Of a stretch of DNA of 12,130 nucleotides, positions 1 through 6,412 are shown piece by piece. Each line of letters starts with the position of its first letter. The stretch's first letter is position 1. The position numbers and the translations under genes were made by a program. Under the pieces are notes generated by a model that had not been told where the DNA came from, ran no database searches, and saw nothing but the letters and a program-made list of their open reading frames with translations. Source of the stretch: JANXSD01 sp043758125 (lineage in GTDB: Bacteria > Bacteroidota > Bacteroidia > AKYH767-A > OLB10); the NCBI GenBank assembly GCA_043758125.1, contig JAYVOC010000206.1, positions 1 to 12,130 on the forward strand. The letters are read 5' to 3'.

Positions 1-423
1 GCCGAAAACTGGTTCTACCGTCCCTGCTCTAACACGTACCATGCGCTTAAAATATTTTGTTTGTTGCCGCTCGAAGCTAACAAGGAGCTATACAAAAGCC
101 GTCAATCCATCGTAGAGCCCCCTTATGGCGTAATCAAGCGACAATGGGGCTTTTACTACATAAGCACCAAAAAAGACAAGAGAAAAGCCTCTACTGTTGT
201 GGGATGTATGTTCATTGCCTGCAACCTACGTCGTATTATCAACATTTTAGATCGAGATTTATTAAAAAAGTTCTTCCAAGAACTTGCCTTTTTATTTTTC
301 AATTTACTCGTCATTTTAAAAGCAATACGATCAATTTTAACTAATCATAACTATTGGTCATCTTTACCTAAATATAATCATTACCATTTTCAATATCCCT
401 TTAAAATCAATTATATTTGTTAG
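1..423 (+). CDS. IS1182-like transposase, C-terminal part (5' end outside window)
   Basis: The frame is open from the first base, so the gene begins upstream and about 140 C-terminal residues are visible. The segment at residues 29-51 of the visible part (ELYKSRQSIVE followed by PYGVIKRQWGF) is the end of the DDE catalytic domain. Its Glu (codon at 115-117) followed six residues later by Lys is the E-x6-K part of the signature found in IS4-superfamily and IS1182 transposases. CNLRRIINIL near 220-249 is the usual C-terminal helix. A basic, hydrophobic tail follows to the TAG at 421-423. The product would cut and join DNA at the IS ends. The right IS end must lie after the stop, but its terminal repeat cannot be identified without the left end. 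The TTG at 61 is not a real start, because homology continues upstream of it. Confidence 0.85.
   Translation, partial: AENWFYRPCSNTYHALKIFCLLPLEANKELYKSRQSIVEPPYGVIKRQWGFYYISTKKDKRKASTVVGCMFIACNLRRIINILDRDLLKKFFQELAFLFFNLLVILKAIRSILTNHNYWSSLPKYNHYHFQYPFKINYIC
388..419 (+). promoter_or_regulatory. Candidate Bacteroidota-type promoter ahead of the Pycsar operon
   Basis: TATATTTG at 412-419 fits the Bacteroidota -7 consensus TAnnTTTG exactly. TTTC at 388-391, 20 bases upstream, is one base off the -33 box TTTG. Transcription would start near 425 and give a leader of about 85 nt before the effector ATG at 512. The site overlaps the last codons of the transposase frame, so the operon may be read from a promoter at the IS end. 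This is a pattern match only; such boxes also occur by chance in AT-rich DNA. Confidence 0.4.
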
Positions 424-450
424 GTAATGTTAGTTTTTAGACGAACTGAC

Positions 451-478
451 GTTAGCGGCAATGCTATGACGACAGTGC
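451..478 (+). other. Right-end-like half of a cassette recombination site (site A)
   Basis: GTTAGCGGCAATGCTATGAC followed by GACAGTGC resembles the sequences at the right ends of the three palindromes further along: GTTATGCGGCATGCAGTGCG at 2185, GTAGTATGCCATTTTATGAG then GACAGTGC at 5458, and GTTATCTGCCATCATTGTGC at 6622. I find no matching left arm in the 150 bases before it, so if this is an attC-like site its left half has been lost, perhaps through the insertion of the IS just upstream. Confidence 0.35.
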
Positions 479-511
479 AAACATCAACCGACTGACACAA
501 AATAACAGACA

Positions 512-1024
512 ATGGAAGCAAAAACAGAACTGAAATACATATTTTCAAACGTCAACGACTGGTTAAAATTTGCAGAAGCAAAACACGGTGGACTTATTGT
601 TCTTAACGCTGGACTTGTGGTTGGGATTTTATCAAGTTACACCAACATTCAGAACTTTATTTTCAAGCCGACAATTCTAATCGGAATTATATGTTTCGGT
701 ATTTCAGTTTTTCTAAGCATCATTTCTCAATTCCCTGTAACACAAAATTTATTCTATAATAAAAAGACTGTTCAAAATCCAAACCTATATTTCTTCGGAC
801 ACCTTTCGCAACTTGATAGCCAATCATTCATTGACGAATACAAAACGGTTGACGCAGGATTTGCACCTTCAAAGTTTGACACAGATTTAATCAATCAGAT
901 ATTAATTAACTCAATAATTGCACAAGCAAAGTTTGGTTACTTCAAAGTTGCAAGCTACTTGACAGCTTTCGGTTCGGGACTAATTGGTTTTTCATCAATC
1001 ACAAAAATCTTATGCCACTTTTAG
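512..1024 (+). CDS. pycTM: Pycsar transmembrane effector (PycTM)
   Basis: This 170-residue protein is recognisable as the membrane effector of pyrimidine-cyclase antiphage (Pycsar) systems. The N-terminal part NDWLKFAEAKHGGLIVLNAG (15-34) matches the family pattern W..FA.AK...LL.LN. It runs into a first membrane helix (about 26-43); a second helix lies at about 51-72. The middle holds NLYFFGHLSQL (91-101), and DLINQILINSIIAQAKFGYF (125-144) precedes a C-terminal helix (about 146-168). In known systems cCMP or cUMP made by the partner cyclase on phage infection makes the effector disrupt the inner membrane and abort infection. Its 3' end overlaps the cyclase ATG by 13 bases, a strong sign of coupled translation. 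The ATG at 512 gives the family-like N-terminus, and the A-rich bases before it are usual for Bacteroidota. Which nucleotide it senses cannot be read from the sequence. Confidence 0.85.
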   Translation: MEAKTELKYIFSNVNDWLKFAEAKHGGLIVLNAGLVVGILSSYTNIQNFIFKPTILIGIICFGISVFLSIISQFPVTQNLFYNKKTVQNPNLYFFGHLSQLDSQSFIDEYKTVDAGFAPSKFDTDLINQILINSIIAQAKFGYFKVASYLTAFGSGLIGFSSITKILCHF

Positions 1025-1713
1025 ACGACATAACAAATAAAATCAGTTCCTACTTCACCGAAAAGTTTGAAGTAAACGAAACTACAATTGTTCCTTCAAC
1101 CGACTATTCTAAGTTGACATTTGGAAATAGCGGACTGACTTCAGACCTTACATTTCTTTTTGTTGACATTAGAAAATCAAGTCAACTTCATAACACTTAT
1201 GGTTACATTAATGCAGCTAAAATTTATCAAAGTTTCCATGACATAAATGTTAGAATCATCAACAGCAGAGACGGACAAGTAAGAGCTTTTGACGGAGAAA
1301 GAATTATGGGAGTTTTTGCAGGTGAGAAAAAAAACGACAATGCAGTTTCAGCAGCGTTAAATGTTAGGTGGGCAGTTAGCAACATTCTGAACAAACATTT
1401 TAAACCAGAGTTTGCTATCAACATAGGAATCGGAATTGACACTGGTAAAACATTAATAACGAAAGTTGGGAAAGGAAGAGACGTTAGTAATAATGATTTA
1501 GTTTGGGTTGGCAAAGCATGTAACTATGCTTCTCACATGTGCGACGAATCAACAAATATGATTTACATAAGTCCGACTGTTTACAATACTCTTTCTTTGA
1601 CAAATAAAGTTAGCGAGGGGAAAAATATTTGGGAGAGCATAGATATGAAATTAAAAAACGACAAACTTGTTCCGTGTTTAAGGACAAATTATTGGTGTAG
1701 TTCTTTAAAATAA
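1012..1713 (+). CDS. pycC: Pycsar pyrimidine nucleotide cyclase (cCMP/cUMP synthase)
   Basis: This 233-residue soluble protein has a class III adenylate/guanylate cyclase fold of the pyrimidine-cyclase subgroup. LTFLFVDIRKSSQLH (46-60) carries the first metal-binding Asp (D52). IINSRDGQVRAFDGERIMGV (82-101) is the second metal strand, but the usual Asp position (FDGD in the family as I recall it) is Glu here (E96). NDNAVSAALNVRWAVSNIL (108-126) is the following helix. VGKACNYASHM (166-176) contains the transition-state Asn (N171), with His175 where many cyclases have Arg or Lys. C-terminal IWESIDMKLK to RTNYW (206-228) is typical of PycC. It would make cCMP or cUMP from CTP or UTP in response to phage and activate the effector encoded just upstream. 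Effector-first order with a 13-base overlap ties the two together. Stop TAA overlaps the ATG of a higB remnant. Confidence 0.88.
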   Translation: MPLLDDITNKISSYFTEKFEVNETTIVPSTDYSKLTFGNSGLTSDLTFLFVDIRKSSQLHNTYGYINAAKIYQSFHDINVRIINSRDGQVRAFDGERIMGVFAGEKKNDNAVSAALNVRWAVSNILNKHFKPEFAINIGIGIDTGKTLITKVGKGRDVSNNDLVWVGKACNYASHMCDESTNMIYISPTVYNTLSLTNKVSEGKNIWESIDMKLKNDKLVPCLRTNYWCSSLK

Positions 1714-1790
1714 TGACATGGAAAACTACTTGGAAAAAAAGCACAAATGGAAATGCATCAGAAGTTGAAATAATAGACTATCATAAATAA
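1713..1790 (+). pseudogene. 3' remnant of a HigB (RelE-like) toxin gene
   Basis: A 25-codon frame begins at an ATG overlapping the pycC stop (TAATG) and ends at TAA 1788-1790. Its last 14 residues, NGNASEVEIIDYHK, match the conserved end of HigB toxins (pattern W..G.A..V.I.DYH). It lies 7 bases before a higA gene, exactly where higB belongs. The remainder of the toxin, some 70 or more residues with the ribonuclease core, is missing, and pycC occupies that place. I infer that recombination joined the Pycsar operon to a higBA module inside higB. The alternative is a short genuine peptide translationally coupled to pycC; the match to the HigB tail and the adjacent higA make the remnant more likely. 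Confidence 0.62.
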
Positions 1791-1797
1791 TATTATC

Positions 1798-2102
1798 ATG
1801 GCTAATCTTAGAAATATTCACCCAGGCGAAATTCTTCAAGAAGAATTTTTGACCCCTTTCGGAATTAGTGCTTATCGCCTATCTAAGGATATATCAATTC
1901 CTCAAACAAGGATTAGTCAAATCCTTAAATTAAATCGACGAATAACATAACAGCAGATACCGCGTTAAGACTTTCAATGTATTTTGGTAACTCTCCAAAA
2001 TTTTGGCTTGGCCTTCAAGACGATTATGATTTGGAAGAAGAAAGAAAGGCTATAGCGTCGGAATTAAAATCTATTCGTGCTTTTGAAAATAACGCCGCCT
2101 AG
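1798..2102 (+). pseudogene. higA: HigA-family antitoxin gene broken by a 5-bp duplication
   Basis: The first 49 codons encode a typical HigA start, MANLRNIHPGEILQEEFLTP, then GISAYRLSKDISIPQTRISQ and ILKLNRRIT, an HTH-XRE DNA-binding domain. The sequence ATAAC is present twice in tandem (1942-1946 and 1947-1951), which creates TAA at 1948-1950. Taking one copy out restores RRITADTALRLSMYFGNSPK and FWLGLQDDYDLEEERKA through to TAG at 2100-2102, giving a 99-residue protein, the normal family size. The gene is therefore a full antitoxin gene inactivated by one small event. Antitoxins of this family repress their own operon and neutralise the HigB mRNA interferase. Here the toxin gene is also truncated, so losing the antitoxin costs nothing. 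The stop codon lies inside the left arm of the palindrome that follows. Confidence 0.9.
1942..1951 (+). repeat. 5-bp tandem duplication (ATAAC x2) inside higA
   Basis: Two adjacent ATAAC copies shift the frame and place TAA in frame directly after Thr50 of HigA. With one copy the family sequence RRITADTAL is restored. It looks like a slipped-strand duplication. Confidence 0.85.
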
Positions 2103-2194
2103 CAGCCGGTTGCACAATACGCCGCAAGAAACTTTTATTTATATTTGAATTATGGTGTTGCGGCGCTTCGGCAACCGTGAGAAGGTTATGCGGC
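2094..2194 (+). other. Large imperfect palindrome, integron attC-like site (site B)
   Basis: Three nested arms can pair. GCCGCCTAGC (2094-2103) faces GTTATGCGGC (2185-2194) with 8 of 10 pairs. CGGTTGC (2107-2113) faces GCAACCG (2171-2177) with all 7. CGCCGCAA (2120-2127) faces TTGCGGCG (2158-2165) with all 8. They enclose a 30-nt AT-rich loop. Unequal spacers between the arms and a GTTA-type right end are the layout of attC sites of integron cassettes, where recombination falls after the G of GTTRRRY. The higA stop codon sits inside the left arm, as is common for cassette genes. The short G+C-rich arms stand out from the AT-rich surroundings. It is not followed by a T-run, so a terminator is less likely. 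No integrase is visible. Confidence 0.6.
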
Positions 2195-2210
2195 ATGCAG
2201 TGCGACCTGG

Positions 2211-2218
2211 TAACTTTG
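2211..2218 (+). promoter_or_regulatory. Candidate -7 box for the TPR gene at 2247
   Basis: TAACTTTG matches the Bacteroidota -7 consensus TAnnTTTG exactly and lies 28 bases before the ATG at 2247 and 16 bases after the attC-like palindrome. No good TTTG -33 box lies at the right distance (TTATG at 2186-2190 is the nearest), so the call is tentative. Confidence 0.35.
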
Positions 2219-2246
2219 AACTGAGACAAGAAATCAACTTTGATAC

Positions 2247-4031
2247 ATGAAAATTAAACAAACACTACTCTTCCTTTTTTCTTTCATCATAACTGTTACC
2301 CAAGCACAAATTACTGAAGGCGACTTTTTAAAATCTGCACGGCACAGGGACAGTTTGCTTCTCCACGCCTACGGACAAAAAGATACAGCTATCTACAAAA
2401 AATTAGTTCAAGAATCTGGATTGCAATACAGTAAACTCTCTGCTGAAGTCAGAAAAAAATATAGCTATTATTTACCGACCATTTATTATAATCTGTGTTG
2501 CGTCTATTCGTTGACGGGTAATAAAGCGAATGCATTGCTGTCTCTGAAAAAATCAATTGATGCGGGCTATTTTGATTATGATCACATTCAAGCGGATGGC
2601 GACTTAAAAAACATTCGTAATGAAAAAGAATTTAAAGATCTCATTGCCTCATCACAAAAAAATTATCTGGACAGTTTGAAACTTGTTATAAAGGAATTCA
2701 AACAAGACACCAACACAATTATCAGCCTTACTGAATATGCAAGTTTTTATTCCTCCAAATATGACACCGCCTTGCTATATTTTAGCCGTGCTTATGAATT
2801 AGCAGGGAAATTAAAAAATGACAAATACCGAGCAAGCAGTTTAACTCAGATCGAACAGGTTTATACTAGGAATAAAAATTTCATAAAAGCACTGGAACTT
2901 AATTTTGATTTACTAAAACTTTATGAAAATATGTGCGATACGTTTGGCATTGCAACTACATGGCTTGAATTAGGTGGAGTGTATGATAATTTAGGTGACG
3001 AAGAGAGTTCGATTTTGTATAATAAAAAAGCGTACTCTATGTACAAAAAAAGAGGAGAAAATAAATTAAGGGTGATAAGCAGTGCGAATAATATAGGATA
3101 TAAATATATAATTCTTAATATCCCTGATTCTGCTTTGTCTTATTTTCAGGAATCAAATGCTTTAGCAAACAATGAAATAAAAATTTCCAATCCGGGAACT
3201 TATGCATTTACATTATATGGTCTTGGTAAGATTAATTATCAGTTGGGCAATTTGTCTATAGCAACATCCTATTATAAAGAAAGCCTGACGCTGATGACTG
3301 ACAAGACCGAAACATCTTATGATAATTGGATTCGCGGACTAATCTACATGGGGCTTGGTGAAGTATTTAAATCAAACGGGCATTCAGACTCAGCAATTGT
3401 TTATTACAAAGAGGCATTGAAAACAATGCCTGAGGTAATACTTATGCCCGCTATTTACGGGAACCTTGCCGAGCTTTATAAAAACAGTAATAAAGATATT
3501 GCTTTCAATTATTTAATTAAGAAGGTAATATTAACAGACAGTTTGAATAACGCCACTAATAAAAGAGAGATTAAAAACCTGACTTTAAATGAACAGGAAA
3601 GGCAAAAATCCATTGCAGTTAAACAAAAGCAGGACGAAGAAGAGCGAAATCAAAATATACAATATGCATTAATCGCAATCGGAATTGTTACCCTTATAAT
3701 CCTATTCCTTTTTCTTAGCAGAAGTTTCATAACAAACACCAAACTGATTTCTTTTTTTGGAGTTATTGCTTTGTTACTTGTTTTTGAATTTCTCAATTTA
3801 TTACTGCATCCATTCTTAGAAAGAATTACACATCACTCTCCAATTTTAATGTTGCTTGCGTTAGTATGTATTGCAATTTTGCTTGTGCCCTTGCACCACA
3901 AATTAGAAAAGTGGACAACAGTAAAACTGGTGGAGAATAACAAGGCGACAAGATTGGCGAATGCAAAAAAGACAATTGAGAAGTTAGAAGATAAAACTAT
4001 TCAAACACAAAACGTGAATACTGATGTATAA
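2247..4031 (+). CDS. Exported TPR protein with C-terminal three-helix membrane module
   Basis: The 594-residue product starts with a signal peptide (1-20, ending TQA before QITEG). Residues 75-135 hold a TPR-like unit, YYNLCCVYSLTGNKANALLS followed by a DGDLKNIRNEKEFKDL motif often seen in Bacteroidota TPR proteins. TPR-type helical pairs continue from about 160 to 430, for example ASFYSSKYDTALLYFSRAYE (165-184) and GLGKINYQLGNLSIATSYYK (325-344). A charged coiled coil (440-470) leads to three membrane helices (about 472-491, 500-520, 533-550) and a basic cytoplasmic tail. Between helices 2 and 3 lies HPFLERITHHSP (521-532), and helix 3 ends in PLHHKLEKW (548-556). The protein at 10615 has the same C-terminal module. 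The layout, periplasmic TPR sensor then coiled coil then membrane, resembles TPR histidine kinases, but no kinase domain is present. Its function is unknown; a scaffold or signalling role is only a guess. Confidence 0.8.
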   Translation: MKIKQTLLFLFSFIITVTQAQITEGDFLKSARHRDSLLLHAYGQKDTAIYKKLVQESGLQYSKLSAEVRKKYSYYLPTIYYNLCCVYSLTGNKANALLSLKKSIDAGYFDYDHIQADGDLKNIRNEKEFKDLIASSQKNYLDSLKLVIKEFKQDTNTIISLTEYASFYSSKYDTALLYFSRAYELAGKLKNDKYRASSLTQIEQVYTRNKNFIKALELNFDLLKLYENMCDTFGIATTWLELGGVYDNLGDEESSILYNKKAYSMYKKRGENKLRVISSANNIGYKYIILNIPDSALSYFQESNALANNEIKISNPGTYAFTLYGLGKINYQLGNLSIATSYYKESLTLMTDKTETSYDNWIRGLIYMGLGEVFKSNGHSDSAIVYYKEALKTMPEVILMPAIYGNLAELYKNSNKDIAFNYLIKKVILTDSLNNATNKREIKNLTLNEQERQKSIAVKQKQDEEERNQNIQYALIAIGIVTLIILFLFLSRSFITNTKLISFFGVIALLLVFEFLNLLLHPFLERITHHSPILMLLALVCIAILLVPLHHKLEKWTTVKLVENNKATRLANAKKTIEKLEDKTIQTQNVNTDV

Positions 4032-4183
4032 CGAACCTCTATCAAACAGTTGTGTGAACTTCGGGCAGATGAACTCCGAACGAGCAGTAGCACGAACGCA
4101 TAACATAAAGTCAATGCATCAGCTTTAATATTATGAGAGACTCGTAACAGACAGTAGGAGTGAAAACATTTAACAAAATAATT
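4032..4183 (+). other. Intergenic stretch with no clear feature
   Basis: The TPR gene stop lies in TATAACGAACC, which resembles the left end of a cassette site, but I find no matching GTTA-type right arm before the next gene. A small hairpin, TTCGG (4060-4064) with CCGAA (4076-4080), has an 11-nt loop and no T-run. ACGAAC occurs twice as a direct repeat (4031 and 4092). If a recombination site once separated these genes it is degenerate. I see no promoter box that fits TAnnTTTG. Confidence 0.3.
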
Positions 4184-5344
4184 ATGACATTACTTAAAAC
4201 AAATTTTATCCTGCTTCTTTTTACTTTCTTGTTCACAAACATCTCGCAAGCACAAAAAATTGATAGCACAGGAATAACTATTGCTGAGATTAAAATAATT
4301 CATTCAACTATTTTGAATGAGGACAGAAAAATTTATGTTTATACTCCTGTAAATCATTCTGAGCCTCTTCCGGTTGTTTATTTAATGGATGGAGAAATGA
4401 TTTCGTTAGTCGCTGGCATTGTAGATTTTCTATATAAAGCAAATCAGCTCCCCCCTATGATAGTTATTGGCATGGGAAATTACGAGTATGACAGATTTCG
4501 TGATTTGACCCCTACCCACAGCCTCTTGAATATGGATGGAACAACAGATAGTCTTCGTGGGAAAAACTCTGGGGGAGGTGAAAATTTTTTGAAATTTGTA
4601 AAGGATGAAGTGATGCCATTTGTGGAGAAGAATTACAAAACTTCGCCCAACAAAATATTTTTTGGTCATTCATTAGGTGGTTTAATGTCTTCTTACTGTC
4701 TGTTAAATCATCCTGAAATGTTTAATTCATATATTGCAGTTAGCCCTTCTCTTTGGTATGGCAAGGAATCTATTTTCACTAACGCTGACTTAATGTTTAA
4801 TAACAAGAATTTTAAAAGTAAGACCATCTTTTTTAGTGATGGCGATGAAGGCAATGAATATCATAAAGGCATTATTAAACTCCAATCATTACTTCAACAA
4901 AAAAAAATAACAGGCTTAAGATATAAATATATTGCTTATCCGGAAGAAACACACAATTCAGAAGTAGTTAAGGCAACACAAGATGGATTAAATTTTATTT
5001 TTGAAAATTGGAAACCTGCTAAGTCCGACACAACTGTTGACTTGATAGTAAAGTTCTACCAAAAACGCTCGGAACAAAATGGATTTCAGGAAATGCCACC
5101 AGAACAACTTATCAATGAAATGGGTTACAATTTTTTAAACGCACCGAACAAATTAGATGAAGCAATTAAGTGTTTCGATTTAAATACCAAAAATTATCCA
5201 ACTTCCTTTAATGCTTTTGATAGCTTGGGCGATGGCTATGCAGCAAAGGGATACAAAGAAAAAGCAATCGTAGCATACAAAAAATCAATTGCAATAAATC
5301 CCAATGTAGAGGAGACACAAAAGAAATTGAAAGCACTAGAATAA
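4184..5344 (+). CDS. Exported esterase-fold alpha/beta hydrolase with C-terminal TPRs
   Basis: From the ATG at 4184 the protein has 386 residues and begins with a signal peptide (MTLLKTNFILLLFTFLFTNI then SQAQ). A putative esterase domain (esterase D/IroE/Fes-like) follows: strand RKIYVYTPVN (48-57), PVVYLMDGEM (63-72), and nucleophile elbow GHSLGG with Ser163. The acid is likely in SDGDEGNEY (218-226) and the His in PEETHNSE (253-260), giving a plausible Ser-Asp/Glu-His triad. Residues 312-386 form TPR-like helices, ending with AFDSLGDGYAAKGYKEKAIV and AYKKSIAINP. Relatives hydrolyse esters such as S-formylglutathione or siderophore trilactones; the substrate here is unknown, and the leader puts it in the periplasm. 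A GTG at 4160 would add eight residues (MKTFNKII). I prefer 4184 because the AGGAG before the GTG directly abuts it, and the A-rich stretch before the ATG is usual. The stop directly precedes a large palindrome. Confidence 0.82.
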   Translation: MTLLKTNFILLLFTFLFTNISQAQKIDSTGITIAEIKIIHSTILNEDRKIYVYTPVNHSEPLPVVYLMDGEMISLVAGIVDFLYKANQLPPMIVIGMGNYEYDRFRDLTPTHSLLNMDGTTDSLRGKNSGGGENFLKFVKDEVMPFVEKNYKTSPNKIFFGHSLGGLMSSYCLLNHPEMFNSYIAVSPSLWYGKESIFTNADLMFNNKNFKSKTIFFSDGDEGNEYHKGIIKLQSLLQQKKITGLRYKYIAYPEETHNSEVVKATQDGLNFIFENWKPAKSDTTVDLIVKFYQKRSEQNGFQEMPPEQLINEMGYNFLNAPNKLDEAIKCFDLNTKNYPTSFNAFDSLGDGYAAKGYKEKAIVAYKKSIAINPNVEETQKKLKALE

Positions 5345-5346
5345 AT

Positions 5347-5467
5347 GCAGCAGCTAACATCGAAGATTTACGAAAATTTTTTATTGGGGGCATTCTTGTT
5401 TAATTGTAAGAGCCCGCGGAAATTCCCACAATAAAAAACTTCGTAAATCTCTGTCTCGTAGTATGCC
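5347..5467 (+). repeat. Large inverted repeat, possibly attC-like (site D)
   Basis: Left arm 5364-5390 begins AGATTTACGAA and includes TTTTTTATTG. Right arm 5425-5450 contains the complement, CAATAAAAAA and TTCGTAAATCT. About 24 of 26 positions pair, around a 34-nt loop. Outside them, GCAGCAGCTAAC (5347-5358) and GTAGTATGCC (5458-5467) pair only weakly, but occupy the place of the outer arms in the 2094 and 6480 palindromes. The bases after the right arm (TATGAGGACAGTGC) resemble those at 465-478 (TATGACGACAGTGC). It starts three bases after the esterase stop. A strong rho-independent terminator is another reading, but no T-run follows. It could also be a MITE-like element. Confidence 0.55.
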
Positions 5468-5504
5468 ATTTTATGAGGACAGTGCTAACTTGAAACTTTC
5501 GGAA

Positions 5505-5534
5505 TTTAATCAGACAATTATTACCATAAATTTG
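5505..5534 (+). promoter_or_regulatory. Candidate promoter for the membrane protein at 5558
   Basis: TAAATTTG at 5527-5534 fits TAnnTTTG, with TTTA at 5505-5508 eighteen bases upstream as a weak -33 box. The ATG follows 23 bases after the box. It lies between the 5347-5467 palindrome and the gene, so this gene could be transcribed on its own. Confidence 0.38.
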
Positions 5535-5557
5535 AGAATTTAAAATTAGTTATCGCT

Positions 5558-6412
5558 ATGAAAAAAATCATTCAAACAAATAATTTAAAAAGAAATGTAA
5601 GCCAGGTTTACCTTTCACTCGTTCCTCTTTTGGGTATCATATCCGGATTTGGTGTCGGCTATATCAGCTATAAAATATATTTGCCCGTCTGGATTATAAA
5701 TGTTTGCCTCATGGTTACTGCTGCATGGTTTCTTGGTGGACATGTTATTAAAAACAATAATGCTGAAAGGAAACACCTTGCCGCTGGTGCATTTTTTCTG
5801 ATTGTTCCATGGATTATTATTTCTATGTTTTTTGGTTTAGGACCTCCTCCTGCAACACATGCAGGATGGGTTGCAACGGCTACTGAACAACAGGTAAGAT
5901 ATTTAATGCTGGTTATTGCAGGACTGTTTATAGCTTTTGGATTTTCTGTATTAAGAGAAAAATTAAAAGATACCAAGGGAGGTTTTTATTCGCTGCTTGG
6001 TTACACTGCTATAATGATAGCAATTCCACTTTTTATTATTAATATGATTTACTGGGGTACTTATTTAGTTGAATTATTTAAGATAGTAGTGGCATCAGGT
6101 TCAGAAAAGATGCCCGAATGGTTCTTACCTACAAGGAAAATATTCGGGTTAATATCTTTGGTAGAAGTTGCACTTACATACTTAGCAACAGCTGCCTTTG
6201 CTGCATCATTGAGAGCTGCTGGATGGTTAAGCAAATCTGCCTGTCGCATTTATATTGTAATAAATTTTTTAGGGTTTTTAATCATGGTGCTATCCTTTAT
6301 TAAACCTTTAGAAACAGTGAGTAACTTTGCATCAATTCCTGCAATTCCATTTCTTATGCCTTATTTTATGGGCATTAATTTATTGAAAAGGGCAGGCAAT
6401 AAAAGTGACTAA
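5558..6412 (+). CDS. Multi-pass membrane protein of unknown function
   Basis: I do not recognise this 284-residue protein. It has a basic N-terminal tail (MKKIIQTNNLKRN) and about eight hydrophobic helices (roughly 18-38, 43-61, 73-95, 114-131, 144-168, 196-218, 229-248, 258-276). Short loops carry a few polar residues. The loop GLGPPPATHAGWVATATEQQ (93-112), rich in Gly and Pro with one His, is the most distinctive part and may be functional. No catalytic motif, ATP-binding motif or transporter signature is apparent. It stands alone between two large palindromes and has its own candidate promoter, which fits a single-gene cassette. The ATG at 5558 follows the candidate promoter and gives a plausible basic start. 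Confidence 0.75.
   Translation: MKKIIQTNNLKRNVSQVYLSLVPLLGIISGFGVGYISYKIYLPVWIINVCLMVTAAWFLGGHVIKNNNAERKHLAAGAFFLIVPWIIISMFFGLGPPPATHAGWVATATEQQVRYLMLVIAGLFIAFGFSVLREKLKDTKGGFYSLLGYTAIMIAIPLFIINMIYWGTYLVELFKIVVASGSEKMPEWFLPTRKIFGLISLVEVALTYLATAAFAASLRAAGWLSKSACRIYIVINFLGFLIMVLSFIKPLETVSNFASIPAIPFLMPYFMGINLLKRAGNKSD

Noticed and set aside
144..344. Open frame inside the transposase gene, + strand
   Set aside because: It overlaps the transposase frame, which has clear family motifs; this alternative frame has none.
1227..1514. Open frame on the - strand within pycC
   Set aside because: Antisense shadow of the cyclase, whose motifs are unambiguous.
4160..4183. GTG start for the esterase gene
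   Set aside because: Possible, but AGGAG directly abuts the GTG, while the ATG at 4184 already gives a full signal peptide.
4430..4669. Open frame on the - strand within the esterase
   Set aside because: It lies opposite the catalytic domain and has no recognisable motif.
5208..5393. Open frame on the - strand across the esterase end and palindrome
   Set aside because: Hydrophobic by composition only; it is antisense to the TPR segment.
5364..5450. Rho-independent terminator
   Set aside because: The stem is strong, but the loop is 34 nt and no T-run follows the right arm.
5668..5976. Open frames inside the 5558-6412 gene (also 6061-6249 - strand and 6118-6303 + strand)
   Set aside because: Shadows of a long membrane-protein frame with regular helices.
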